A stretch of 64,000 nucleotides of DNA, from positions 1 to 64,000 of the forward strand of contig QHRW01000017.1 of the NCBI GenBank assembly GCA_003220265.1. The letters run 5' to 3'. The DNA is from Candidatus Rokuibacteriota bacterium. GTDB lineage: Bacteria; Methylomirabilota; Methylomirabilia; Rokubacteriales; CSP1-6. The translations under genes and the position numbers were made by a program. Every line of letters starts with the position of its first letter. Position 1 is the first letter of the stretch. The notes under the pieces were generated by a model, which was given only the letters and a program-made list of their open reading frames with translations, was not told the origin of the DNA and searched no databases. Below are positions 38,831 to 46,722 of the stretch, piece after piece.

Positions 38831-39034
38831 CTAATCATCATCGGGCTGCTGCTGCCGCCGCATGGCCTTGCGGCGCTTGCGGCGTGCCTGGGCTTGCTTG
38901 CGCTTGCGCTTTACGGAGGGCTTCTCGTAGTGCGCGCGGCGCTTCATTTCCTGGAAAAGACCCTCTTTCTGCATGCGCTTCTTGAGGGCCTTCAGCGCGG
39001 CCTCGATCTGGTTTTCGACGACCTCGATCCTCAT
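38831..39034 (-). CDS. rpsU: 30S ribosomal protein bS21
   Basis: A protein of 67 residues with the bS21 pattern: MRIEVVENQIEAALKALKK, FQEMKRRAHYEKPS, then a very basic tail (VKRKRKQAQARRKRRKAM). It binds the 30S platform near the anti-Shine-Dalgarno sequence and aids initiation. The ATG overlaps the TGA of the upstream 77-residue gene (ATGA), so rpsU translation is coupled to that gene. Confidence 0.92.
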   Translation of the reverse strand: MRIEVVENQIEAALKALKKRMQKEGLFQEMKRRAHYEKPSVKRKRKQAQARRKRRKAMRRQQQPDDD

Positions 39035-39264
39035 GAAGGCCTTCGTGCTGCCGCCGTTTTCACCTGCGCGGCGGCGCGGTAGGGGCGGGGAGGCACCGAA
39101 CGGTCGACGATCTTGAGGCGGCCAAGACGCGCGCGGCCGGTGGCGACGGCCGTGGCGATGCTGGGGAATCGCTCGCGTGACTCTTCGATCACTTCACCGG
39201 CGGCGTTGACGATTCTCCACGACCAGCCCGTGCGGGCGGGGGTGGATAAAGCGACGACCTGCAT
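39031..39264 (-). CDS. Hypothetical protein coupled to rpsU
   Basis: A protein of 77 residues of unknown function. The centre reads GWSWRIVNAAGEVIEESRER followed by FPSIATAVATGRARL, a small strand-strand-helix unit that resembles short domains in which a residue after WRI and a Gly turn are conserved. The C-terminus is basic. GGAGGAG lies upstream of ATG 39264. Its stop overlaps the rpsU start. Confidence 0.6.
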   Translation of the reverse strand: MQVVALSTPARTGWSWRIVNAAGEVIEESRERFPSIATAVATGRARLGRLKIVDRSVPPRPYRAAAQVKTAAARRPS

Positions 39265-39312
39265 GGGGGCTCCTCCTCCCGGGCGACCGCGTTAGGGTGC
39301 CACAAAACGGGC

Positions 39313-40593
39313 CTAATTCCCAGCCCTTTTGGCGCCCTGCGTCACGCCGGTCTCCAGGAGGGATCGGGCCTCCGCCGGGCTGAATCCGAGGCTTTCGAGG
39401 AGCGCGAGCGTCTCGCTTCCGAACGCGGCGGTGGCCGGCGCCGGCACGAAACCGTCGCCGTCGAGCTTGAGCGGTGGCGCCAGCACTCGCACCGGGCCCA
39501 GCGCGGGGTGCGAAAGGTCGTGGACGAGGCCGTTGGCCAGCACCTGTGGGTCGTCGAGCAGCTCGAGCGCGAAGGCCACGCCCGCCGCCGGCACGCCGCG
39601 CGCATCGAAGACGGTCTTCCACTCCGCCGTCGTGCGCGAGGCCAGCACCGCTTCGGCCCGATCGCGCAGGTCCGCGTAGTGACGCACCAGCGCGTCGCGA
39701 TCGCGGATGGGCGCGCGCTGCGCGGGATCCTCGAGGCCGATCGTCTCCATGAACGTGCGCTGCAGCCCCGGGCTCACGCAGGCGACGGCAATGGCGGCGT
39801 CCCGCGTGGCGTAGGTGCGGTAGTAGACGCCGACCATGCCCGGCGTGCGCGTGGTAGGCATGACGGCCGCCTGCTCCGTGTGCGGCCGGCCCGCTGCGCG
39901 CATCTCGGCCAGGCGCGCGCGCGTGGCGGCGTGGGCGGCGCCGTCGGCGGATTCCACCCGCACGAGCGAGTTGTTCTGGACGAGCAGGCCCGCCATCAGC
40001 AGCGCCACGTCCACCTCGCCGCCGCGGCCGGTGCGCTCGCGGCGCAGCAGTGCTGCGGCGATGCCGAAGGCGAGGATCATCGCGCAGGTGTAGTCGGCCA
40101 CCGGCGCGTCGCCCGCCGTCGGCACGCCGCCGTCGAGCCGGCCCAGCGTTGCCATGAGCCCGCTGCGCGCCTGCACCACCATGTCCATGCCGGCCAGCTT
40201 CGCGTCGGGACCGCGGCGGCCGAACGCGCTGACGTTGCCGACGACGACGCGCGGATGGCGCGGCGCCAGGCTCGCGTAGTCGAGACCGATCTCCTCGGCG
40301 AGGCCGGGACGGAAGTTGGTGAGGACGACGTCGGCGCGCGCCACCAGCCGGTCGATCACCGGGCGCGCACCGGGATGGCGCAGGTCCAGCGGCAGCGTGT
40401 GCTTGCCGCGGTTGCGCGAGATGAAGTGACGCGTCTCGCCGGGCGCCAGCGGCGCCAGGTTGCGGACGGGATCGCCCTCCAGCGACTCGACCTTGATGAC
40501 GTGGGCGCCGCCCTCGGCCAGGAGCTGCGCGCAGAAGGGGACCGCGATGAACTGGCCGAACTCCACGACCTCGAGACCGGCGAACGGCTGCAT
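39313..40593 (-). CDS. CaiB/BaiF (class III) CoA transferase
   Basis: A protein of 426 residues. The N-terminal Rossmann-like part reads GLEVVEFGQFIAVPFCAQLL, VIKVE and SRNRGKHTLPLDLRHP. The catalytic Asp, which forms the acyl anhydride, is in AGMDMVVQARSG. It moves CoA between carboxylic acids. No Shine-Dalgarno sequence: TACGCT ends 8 bases before ATG 40593. It is divergent from the FMN oxidase with a 46-bp gap. Confidence 0.93.
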   Translation of the reverse strand: MQPFAGLEVVEFGQFIAVPFCAQLLAEGGAHVIKVESLEGDPVRNLAPLAPGETRHFISRNRGKHTLPLDLRHPGARPVIDRLVARADVVLTNFRPGLAEEIGLDYASLAPRHPRVVVGNVSAFGRRGPDAKLAGMDMVVQARSGLMATLGRLDGGVPTAGDAPVADYTCAMILAFGIAAALLRRERTGRGGEVDVALLMAGLLVQNNSLVRVESADGAAHAATRARLAEMRAAGRPHTEQAAVMPTTRTPGMVGVYYRTYATRDAAIAVACVSPGLQRTFMETIGLEDPAQRAPIRDRDALVRHYADLRDRAEAVLASRTTAEWKTVFDARGVPAAGVAFALELLDDPQVLANGLVHDLSHPALGPVRVLAPPLKLDGDGFVPAPATAAFGSETLALLESLGFSPAEARSLLETGVTQGAKRAGN

Positions 40594-40601
40594 GGCGCGC
40601 T

Positions 40602-40631
40602 AGCGTAGCACCAACGGGAATCTGCTATCCT
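40602..40631. promoter_or_regulatory. Two divergent leaderless -10 boxes
   Basis: Minus TACGCT (40607-40602) and plus TATCCT (40626-40631), each ending 8 bases before its start codon (40593 and 40640). Neither gene has a ribosome-binding site. Confidence 0.5.
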
Positions 40632-40639
40632 CCCCGTCC

Positions 40640-41728
40640 ATGAGCTCAGGACTGGAAGATCGCTACCAGACGCTGCACGAGATCGTGAAGGCCGCACGCA
40701 CGACGCTGGCACCGGGACCGTGGGACTACCTGGTCGGCGGCGCCGAGACGGAGACGACGCTGCGCCGCAACCGGCTGGCCATCGACTCGCTCGCCTTCCG
40801 CCCGCGCGTGCTGCGCGACGTCTCCAAGGTGGACGCGACGTCGAGCTTCCTCGGCCGGCCGGTCCGCATCCCCGTCATGATGGCGCCCATCGGCTCCATC
40901 GAGAGCTTCACGCCGGGCGGCGGCGCCACCGCCGCGCAGGCGTCCGCGGAGTTCGGTGTGCCCCAGATGCTGTCGTCGGTGTGCAATCCCGGACTCGAAG
41001 CCGTCGCCAAGGCGGCCGACAACTTCCGCATCTTCCAGCTCTACGTGCGCGGCGACGAGACCTTCGTGGACGATCACGTGCGCCGCGCGGTGGCCAACGG
41101 CTATACCGGCTTCGCCATCACGATCGACACGGCCTCCTATAGCCGGCGCGAGCGCGACCTGGCTCGCCGGTTCGTGAAACCGTGGCGCCAGCGCGCGACC
41201 GGCTTCGATTACCAGGCCGGCTTCACCTGGAACCACGTCAAGCGCTTCAAGGACACGTGGCCGAGCGTGCCGTTGATCCTCAAAGGCATCGCCACCGCCG
41301 AGGACGCCAGGCTCGCCTGCGAGCACGGCGTCGACGTCGTCTACGTCTCCAACCACGGCGGCCGCCAGCTCGATCAGGGCCGCGGCTCGCTCGACGTCCT
41401 GCCGGAAGTCGTCAAGGCCGTCGGCGGCCGCGCGCGCATCATCGTGGACGGCTGCTTCCAGCGCGGGACGGACGTGGTGAAGGCGCTCGCGCTCGGCGCC
41501 GATCTCGTCGGCATGGGCCGCATGCCCTGCTTCGGCCTCGCCGCCGCCGGCGCCGCCGGCTGCGTGCGCATGCTGGAGCTGATGGAGGACGAGATCCGCA
41601 TCGCGCTGGCGCTGCTCGGCGTCGATCGCGTCGGCGCGCTCGACGCGTCGTATCTGTATCCGGCGCCCCCGGTGACCTGGCCCAGCATCACGAGCGCGTT
41701 TCCGCTCATCGAGGGCCCGGATTATTAG
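40640..41728 (+). CDS. FMN-dependent alpha-hydroxy-acid oxidase/dehydrogenase
   Basis: A 362-residue TIM-barrel flavoprotein of the lactate/glycolate oxidase family. Signatures: PWDYLVGGAETETTLRRNR at the N-terminus, MMAPIGS, FRIFQLYVRGD, the flavin Lys in LILKGIATAEDA, and the catalytic His and substrate Arg in SNHGGRQLDQGRGSLDVLPE. DGCFQRGTDVVKALALGA binds the phosphate. It oxidises a 2-hydroxyacid; the natural acceptor (oxygen or quinone/cytochrome) cannot be told. Confidence 0.92.
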   Translation: MSSGLEDRYQTLHEIVKAARTTLAPGPWDYLVGGAETETTLRRNRLAIDSLAFRPRVLRDVSKVDATSSFLGRPVRIPVMMAPIGSIESFTPGGGATAAQASAEFGVPQMLSSVCNPGLEAVAKAADNFRIFQLYVRGDETFVDDHVRRAVANGYTGFAITIDTASYSRRERDLARRFVKPWRQRATGFDYQAGFTWNHVKRFKDTWPSVPLILKGIATAEDARLACEHGVDVVYVSNHGGRQLDQGRGSLDVLPEVVKAVGGRARIIVDGCFQRGTDVVKALALGADLVGMGRMPCFGLAAAGAAGCVRMLELMEDEIRIALALLGVDRVGALDASYLYPAPPVTWPSITSAFPLIEGPDY

Positions 41729-41779
41729 CCTGCCGCAGGTACATGCCTTGCAGCATGGATCCAGCTTCGGAGGTGGCAT

Positions 41780-42136
41780 ATGCAACCGGAGCATGGACGA
41801 AGCGAGCCGGTGACGCCGGAGAGTGTCGAGCGGGTGTCGGTGGAGCAGGCGCGGCGGGAGGTCGAGGCGGGGCGGGCCTTGCTGGTGTGCGCGTACGAGG
41901 ACGAGAGCAAGTGCCGGCAGATGCCGCTCGAGAACGCCATCATGCTGAACGATCTACAGCGGCGCATCGACAGCGTGCCGCGCAACCAGACGCTCATCTT
42001 CTACTGTGGCTGACCCCACGAGGCGACGGCCGCCGGTCAGGCGGCAAGGTTCCAGCGCGCGACGTTCCGCAACGCCAAGGCGCTGGCCGGTGGCGTGAAG
42101 GCGTGGCAGGAGGCGGGCTACCCGATGGCGGCCTGA
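41780..42136 (+). CDS. Rhodanese-like protein, candidate selenoprotein (in-frame UGA)
   Basis: A 118-residue rhodanese domain if TGA 42011-42013 (codon 78) is read through. The N-terminal part has VSVEQARREVEAGRALLVCAY and the active-site strand QTLIFYCG; after the TGA the same frame continues PHEATAAGQAARF, NAKALAGGVKAWQEAGYP and ends at TGA 42134. As I recall, cysteine homologues read YCxCP at this place, so TGA sits exactly where the second Cys is expected (Cys76-Gly77-Sec78-Pro79). A SECIS-like hairpin follows at a suitable distance. GGAGG precedes ATG 41780. Alternative: a nonsense mutation; no selenocysteine genes lie in the window. Confidence 0.7.
42029..42045 (+). promoter_or_regulatory. 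Bacterial SECIS-like hairpin
   Basis: GCCGCC (42029-42034) pairs with GGCGGC (42040-42045) around the 5-base loop GGTCA. The loop begins 22 nt after the UGA (21 nt between) and starts with G-G-U. This agrees with the published bacterial SECIS pattern as I know it: an apical loop about 16-37 nt after UGA, with a G in its first two positions. Confidence 0.55.
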
Positions 42137-42146
42137 GCGAGCGCGT

Positions 42147-42437
42147 GTGAGCGCCGAGCGGGCGTGCGATCTCTGCAAGGCGGCGCGCATCACGCCCTGG
42201 TACCACGAGGACGACATCTGCTGGATCGCCGAGTGCGACATCTGCGAGGTGCCGATGGTCGTCTGGCGCTCGCACGGCACCACGCCGCCCGACGAGCACC
42301 TGCGCCACATGCACGCCAAGCTGCGCGAGGTGGCCGCCGAGCGCGTGGGCGAGTTCTGGATCGACGGCCACATGCGTAATATCCCCGACCACTTCCACGC
42401 CCACGCCCGCCCGAAAGGGGGCTTCTTCGGCCGCTGA
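42147..42437 (+). CDS. Small Cys/His-rich protein, probably zinc-binding
   Basis: A protein of 96 residues, GTG start, 10 bp after the rhodanese gene. Two CxxC pairs (CDLCKAARITPWYHEDD and AECDICEVPMVVW) suggest a zinc site; the second half is His-rich (LRHMHAKL, DGHMRNIPDHFHAHARP). The layout vaguely recalls HIT-like proteins with a degenerate His motif, but I do not recognise the family. It is probably cotranscribed with the rhodanese. Confidence 0.6.
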   Translation: MSAERACDLCKAARITPWYHEDDICWIAECDICEVPMVVWRSHGTTPPDEHLRHMHAKLREVAAERVGEFWIDGHMRNIPDHFHAHARPKGGFFGR

Positions 42438-42488
42438 CGCGCGGTGCGGTTGCTTGGCGCGCGCCGTCGTGCTACTTCAGTCGGCACC

Positions 42489-43637
42489 GTGAGCGTCTTC
42501 CACTTCGAGCTGCGCGACCTGCCGCCGGAGGCCGAGGCCTTCCGGGACGAGGTCCGCGCGTTCCTGCGCGAGACGATGGGCACCCGGGCCCCGGTGCGCC
42601 GCGCGCGCTCATGGGGCGGCTTCGATCCCGAGTTCAGCAAGAGGCTGGGGGCGCGGGGCTGGATCGGCCTCACGTGGCCGAAGAGATACGGCGGCCAGGA
42701 GCGGTCGTTCCTGGAGCGGTACGTGCTGCTGGAGGAATTGCTGGCGGCGGGCGCGCCGGCCGGCGCTCACTGGGTGGCCGAGCGCCAGAGCGGCCCGCTG
42801 CTGCTGCGCTTCGGCACCGAGGCCCAGCGCGAGCGCTTCCTGCCCGCCATCGTGCGCGGCGAGTCGTACTTCGCCATCGGGATGAGCGAGCCGGACTCCG
42901 GCTCGGACCTGGCCTCGATCCGCACGCGGGCGATGCGCAAGGACGGCGGCTACGTCGTCAACGGCACCAAGGTGTGGACGAGCAACGCGCATCGCAGCCA
43001 GCACGCCATCGCGCTCTTCCGCACGGCCGTGGTGCCCGACAAGAAGCACGAGGGCCTCTCGCAGTTCCTGGTGGACCTGCGATCGCCCGGCGTCACGATC
43101 CGCCCCATCATCGACCTCGCGGGCTCGCATCACTTCAACGAGGTCGTCTTCCAGGACGTGTTCGTGCCGGAGGACATGCGGGTGGGCGGCGAGGGCGACG
43201 GCTGGAAGCAGGTGACGACCGAGCTGGCCTTCGAGCGCAGCGGGCCCGAGCGCTATCTCTCGAGCATCGCGCTCATCCTGGCGCTGATCGACCACGTCGG
43301 TGCCGATCCCGATCCGCGCGCGGCGGAGGTCGTCGGCCGCCTCGCCACCCAGCTCATGACGCTGCGCCAGATGTCGCTCTCGGTCGCCGGCATGCTGCAG
43401 GCCGGCCAGAATCCGAACCTCGAGGCCGCCGTCGTGAAGGACGTGGGCACCACCTTCGAGCAGTCGGTGCCGGAGGTCGTGCACGCGCTCATGGATCTCG
43501 AGCCCACCATCGACAGCGGCAGCGACCTGCAGCAGACGCTCGGCTACCTCGTGCAGCGCGCGCCGTCCTTCTCCCTGCGCGGCGGCACCCGCGAAGTCCT
43601 CCGCGGCATCATCGCCCGCGGCCTGGGCCTGCGATGA
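42489..43637 (+). CDS. Acyl-CoA dehydrogenase, large subunit-like
   Basis: A protein of 382 residues with full acyl-CoA dehydrogenase layout: N-terminal helices (AFRDEVRAFLRETMG), GWIGLTWPKRYGGQE, the FAD/substrate strand FAIGMSEPDSGSDLASIRTR, VNGTKVWTSNAH and C-terminal helices ending LRGGTREVLRGIIARGLGL. GTG 42489 is chosen from homology (MSVFHFEL). It pairs with the next gene, 10 bp downstream; two-gene ACAD pairs of this kind often act as heteromers on unusual acyl-CoAs such as sterol side chains. Confidence 0.9.
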   Translation: MSVFHFELRDLPPEAEAFRDEVRAFLRETMGTRAPVRRARSWGGFDPEFSKRLGARGWIGLTWPKRYGGQERSFLERYVLLEELLAAGAPAGAHWVAERQSGPLLLRFGTEAQRERFLPAIVRGESYFAIGMSEPDSGSDLASIRTRAMRKDGGYVVNGTKVWTSNAHRSQHAIALFRTAVVPDKKHEGLSQFLVDLRSPGVTIRPIIDLAGSHHFNEVVFQDVFVPEDMRVGGEGDGWKQVTTELAFERSGPERYLSSIALILALIDHVGADPDPRAAEVVGRLATQLMTLRQMSLSVAGMLQAGQNPNLEAAVVKDVGTTFEQSVPEVVHALMDLEPTIDSGSDLQQTLGYLVQRAPSFSLRGGTREVLRGIIARGLGLR

Positions 43638-43647
43638 AGCCACGCGC

Positions 43648-44721
43648 ATGAGCGATCTCGGCCGGCTGCTCTCCGACACGGTCACGCGGCTCTTCAACGA
43701 CCTCGTCACCAAGGAGCTGATCGAGTCCGCCGAGAAGGGCGTCTGGCCCGACAAGCTCTGGCGCGCGCTCGAAGAGGGCGGCCTCACGCTGCCGCTCGTT
43801 TCCGAGTCGAGCGGCGGCGCGGGCGGCGTCTGGGCCGACGCGCACACGGTCGTGCGCGCGGCCGGCAAGCACGCCGCGCCGCTGCCGCTGGCCGAGACGA
43901 TCGTGGCCGGCTGGCTCCTCGGCCAGGCCGGCCTCGACGTGCCGCTGGGGCCGCTGACGATCGCGCCCGGCCACCGCGACGAGCGCCTGCGTCTGGAGCG
44001 CGCCGGCAGCGGCTGGCGGCTGCACGGCACCGCCGCCCGCGTGCCGTGGGGCGCGGCCGTCGGCCACGTCGTCGTCGTCGCCGAGGGCGAGGGCGCCACG
44101 CCGACCGCCGGAGGCGGGACCATGGTCGCGCTCGTCGCCAGGGGCGCCGCCGCCGTCACCGCCGATCGCAACCTGGCCCTGGAGCCGCGCGACACGCTGG
44201 CCTTCGACGGCGCCCCGGCGGAAGCGGCCGCCCCCGCGCGACTCGCGGCCGACGCCGTCGCGCTCTACGGCGCGATGGTGCGCAGCGCGCAGATGGCCGG
44301 CGCGCTCGAATCGCTGCTCGAGCAGTCGGTGCGCTACGCCACCGAGCGCAAGCAGTTCGGGCGGCCGATCGGCAACTTCCAGGCGATTCAGCACAACCTC
44401 GCGCTGCTGGCCGGGCACGTCGCGGCGGCCGGCATCGCCGCCGAGCAGGCGTTCGTGGCCGCCGACCGCGGCGAGCCACGGCTGCCGGTGGCGGCCGCCA
44501 AGGTGCGCGCGGGGGAGGCGGCCGGGCTCGGCGCCGGCATCGCGCACCAGGTGCACGGGGCCATCGGCTTCACGTATGAGCACTCGCTGCACTTCGCCAC
44601 GCGGCGCCTCTGGTCGTGGCGCGCCGAGTTCGGCAGCGAGAGCCAGTGGGCGCAGGCCCTGGGCCGCACCGTCGCCGCGCGCGGCGCCGAGCGCCTCTGG
44701 CCCGACCTGACCGCCCGCTGA
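43648..44721 (+). CDS. Acyl-CoA dehydrogenase, small/divergent subunit
   Basis: A protein of 357 residues, more divergent than its partner: WRALEEGGLTLPLVSESSGG, a shortened middle domain, and the C-terminal helical bundle with YATERKQFGRPIGNFQAIQH and HQVHGAIGFTYEHSLHFATR. The catalytic Glu position is not evident, so it may be the non-catalytic or FAD-sharing half of a heteromer with the preceding protein. The 41-bp repeat array begins 9 bp after its stop. Confidence 0.88.
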   Translation: MSDLGRLLSDTVTRLFNDLVTKELIESAEKGVWPDKLWRALEEGGLTLPLVSESSGGAGGVWADAHTVVRAAGKHAAPLPLAETIVAGWLLGQAGLDVPLGPLTIAPGHRDERLRLERAGSGWRLHGTAARVPWGAAVGHVVVVAEGEGATPTAGGGTMVALVARGAAAVTADRNLALEPRDTLAFDGAPAEAAAPARLAADAVALYGAMVRSAQMAGALESLLEQSVRYATERKQFGRPIGNFQAIQHNLALLAGHVAAAGIAAEQAFVAADRGEPRLPVAAAKVRAGEAAGLGAGIAHQVHGAIGFTYEHSLHFATRRLWSWRAEFGSESQWAQALGRTVAARGAERLWPDLTAR

Positions 44722-44730
44722 CACACGTCA

Positions 44731-45025
44731 CGGAGGGGACGAGGGGAACCCTGCTAGGGTGCCCCTCCCAACGGAGGGGACGAGGGGAACCCTGCTAGGG
44801 TGCCCCTCCCAACGGAGGGGACGAGGGGAACCCTGCTAGGGTGCCCCTCCCAATGGAGGGGACGAGGGGAACCCTGCTAGGGTGCCCCTCCCAATGGAGG
44901 GGACGAGGGGAACCCTGCTAGGGTGCCCCTCCCAACGGAGGGGACGAGGGGAACCCTGCTAGGGTGCCCCTCCCAACGGAGGGGACGAGGGGAACCCTGC
45001 TAGGGTTCCCCTCCCAATGGAGGGG
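44731..45025 (+). repeat. 41-bp tandem hairpin repeat (7 copies plus partial) before a binding-protein gene
   Basis: Seven full 41-bp units start at 44731, 44772, 44813, 44854, 44895, 44936 and 44977, followed by an 8-base partial unit (45018-45025). The unit begins (C/T)GGAGGGGACGAGGGGAA; its centre ACCCT-GCT-AGGGT and flanks GAGGGG/CCCCTC form a hairpin with one A/G mismatch. In the seventh unit that mismatch is corrected to A-T, giving a perfect 12-bp stem. The partial unit's GGAGGGG is the Shine-Dalgarno sequence of ATG 45028. Units differ only at the first base and that one position, so the array is recent. Confidence 0.9.
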
Positions 45026-45027
45026 TC

Positions 45028-46686
45028 ATGGATGAGACAACGCCTCGCGATCAAGGCCTCACCCGTCGCCGCGTCCTCCAGGCCGGCGCCGCCGCGCTGA
45101 CCATCGCCGCCACCGGCCCGCAGCTCGTCGCGCCCGCGCAGGCGCAGACGCCGAAGCGAGGCGGCACGCTGCGCATGACGGTGCTGTCGGATCCGCTCCA
45201 CTTCGATCCTCACCAGACGCTCTCGTTCGTGACGATGGTGCCGCTGTCGTTCGTGTACAGCCGCCTCGTGAAGGTGAAGGCGGGCCCGTCCGTCAAGCCG
45301 ATGACGTACCCCATCGAGCCGGACCTTGCCGAGTCGTGGACGCAAGCCAACGACACGACCTACCTCTTCAAGCTGAAGAAGGGCGTGCGCTGGCATCCGA
45401 AGCCGCCGGTGAACGGCCGCGAGCTGACGGCCGACGACATCAAGTACACCTACGAGCGCTTCCTCACGATCACCGGCAATCCCAACAAGGCCGTGCTCGA
45501 ATACGTCGACAAGATCGAGGCGCTCGACAAGCACACCGTCAAGTTCACGCTCAAGGAGCCCAACGCCTGGTTCCTCGACCTGCTGGCCTCGACCTCGACG
45601 TGGATCGTCGCCAGGGAGTGCGTGGAGAAGTTCGGCGATCTGAAGAAAGTCGAGTCGGCCGTGGGCACCGGGCCGTGGATGCTCGATCGCTGGGAGCCCA
45701 ACGTCAAGCTGGTGTACAGCCGGAACCCGAATTACTTCGTCTCCGGCTTGCCGTACGCGGACGGCGTCGAGCTGCTCGTGGACAAGGACCCGTCGTCCCG
45801 GCTGGCGTCGTGGCTGAGCGGCAAGACGGACTTCGGCCCGGAGTACCAGCACGCGGTGCGGTGGCTCGACGCGCCCGTTGCGCGGCAGCGCAAGCCCGGG
45901 CTGCAGACCGCCGAGTACACGTGGTTCACCAGCGGCTCCACCGGCTTCAAGCTCGCGACCCCGCCCTTCAACGACATCCGCGTGCGGCGCGCGCTCTCGC
46001 GCGCCAGCAACCTCACCGAGATCTTCGAGTCGCTCGCCTTCTCGCAGGGCCACTGGACGCCGAACCCCGCGGTGCCGGCGGCGTTCGCGGACTGGGCGAT
46101 CCCGATCGACCAGCTCAACCCCGAGGGCCGCAAGCTGTACGAGCACAGCATTCCCGAGGCCAAGCGCCTGCTGGCCGAGGCCGGCCACCCGAACGGCTTC
46201 AAGACCACCGTGGAGGCGCCGCCGGTGGTGTATGGTCCCGACTTCGACGACTTCGTGCAGATCACGCTCAAGAACTGGAAGGCCGCCGGCATCGACGCCG
46301 ATCTCAAGCTGAAGGAGTACGGCGCCTTCATCTCGAGCACGATCTTCGGCAAGTTCGACCAGATGTTCCTGGGGCTGCGCGGCGCCTGGGCCGATCCGGA
46401 GGCATACTTCTACCGCTGGTTCATGCCCGGCCAGGCGCTCAACGTGTGGGGCGTGAACGATCCCAAGCTCACCGACATGATCCGGCTGCAGCGGCGCACC
46501 TTCGACGTGGCCAAGCGCAAGCAGGTCGTGTTCGACATCCAGCGCTACCTGGCCGACCAGGCCCTGTTCGGCGTGGACGGATCGATCAGGATCCTGTCGG
46601 CGTGGGACGCGCACATCAAGAACTACGGGCCGAACAACGGCTTCGACTACGGCGGGCGGCTGATGGCGGCCTGGATCGACAGGTAG
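45028..46686 (+). CDS. ABC transporter substrate-binding protein, family 5
   Basis: A protein of 552 residues with a twin-arginine-type signal (LTRRRVLQAGAAALTIAA) and the SBP_bac_5 fold: GGTLRMTVLSDPLHFDPHQ, YLFKLKKGVRWHPKPPVNG, AVGTGPWMLDRWEPN, VRRALSRASNLTEI. It binds a peptide-like solute for the two permeases that follow. Its Shine-Dalgarno sequence is the last partial unit of the 41-bp repeat. Confidence 0.93.
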   Translation: MDETTPRDQGLTRRRVLQAGAAALTIAATGPQLVAPAQAQTPKRGGTLRMTVLSDPLHFDPHQTLSFVTMVPLSFVYSRLVKVKAGPSVKPMTYPIEPDLAESWTQANDTTYLFKLKKGVRWHPKPPVNGRELTADDIKYTYERFLTITGNPNKAVLEYVDKIEALDKHTVKFTLKEPNAWFLDLLASTSTWIVARECVEKFGDLKKVESAVGTGPWMLDRWEPNVKLVYSRNPNYFVSGLPYADGVELLVDKDPSSRLASWLSGKTDFGPEYQHAVRWLDAPVARQRKPGLQTAEYTWFTSGSTGFKLATPPFNDIRVRRALSRASNLTEIFESLAFSQGHWTPNPAVPAAFADWAIPIDQLNPEGRKLYEHSIPEAKRLLAEAGHPNGFKTTVEAPPVVYGPDFDDFVQITLKNWKAAGIDADLKLKEYGAFISSTIFGKFDQMFLGLRGAWADPEAYFYRWFMPGQALNVWGVNDPKLTDMIRLQRRTFDVAKRKQVVFDIQRYLADQALFGVDGSIRILSAWDAHIKNYGPNNGFDYGGRLMAAWIDR

Positions 46687-46722
46687 GACGCGCGGAACGC
46701 GACCGGCACCGGCGCCGTCGTC

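Noticed and set aside
44731-45025. CRISPR array
   Set aside because: Units are contiguous, with no spacers, and there are no cas genes.
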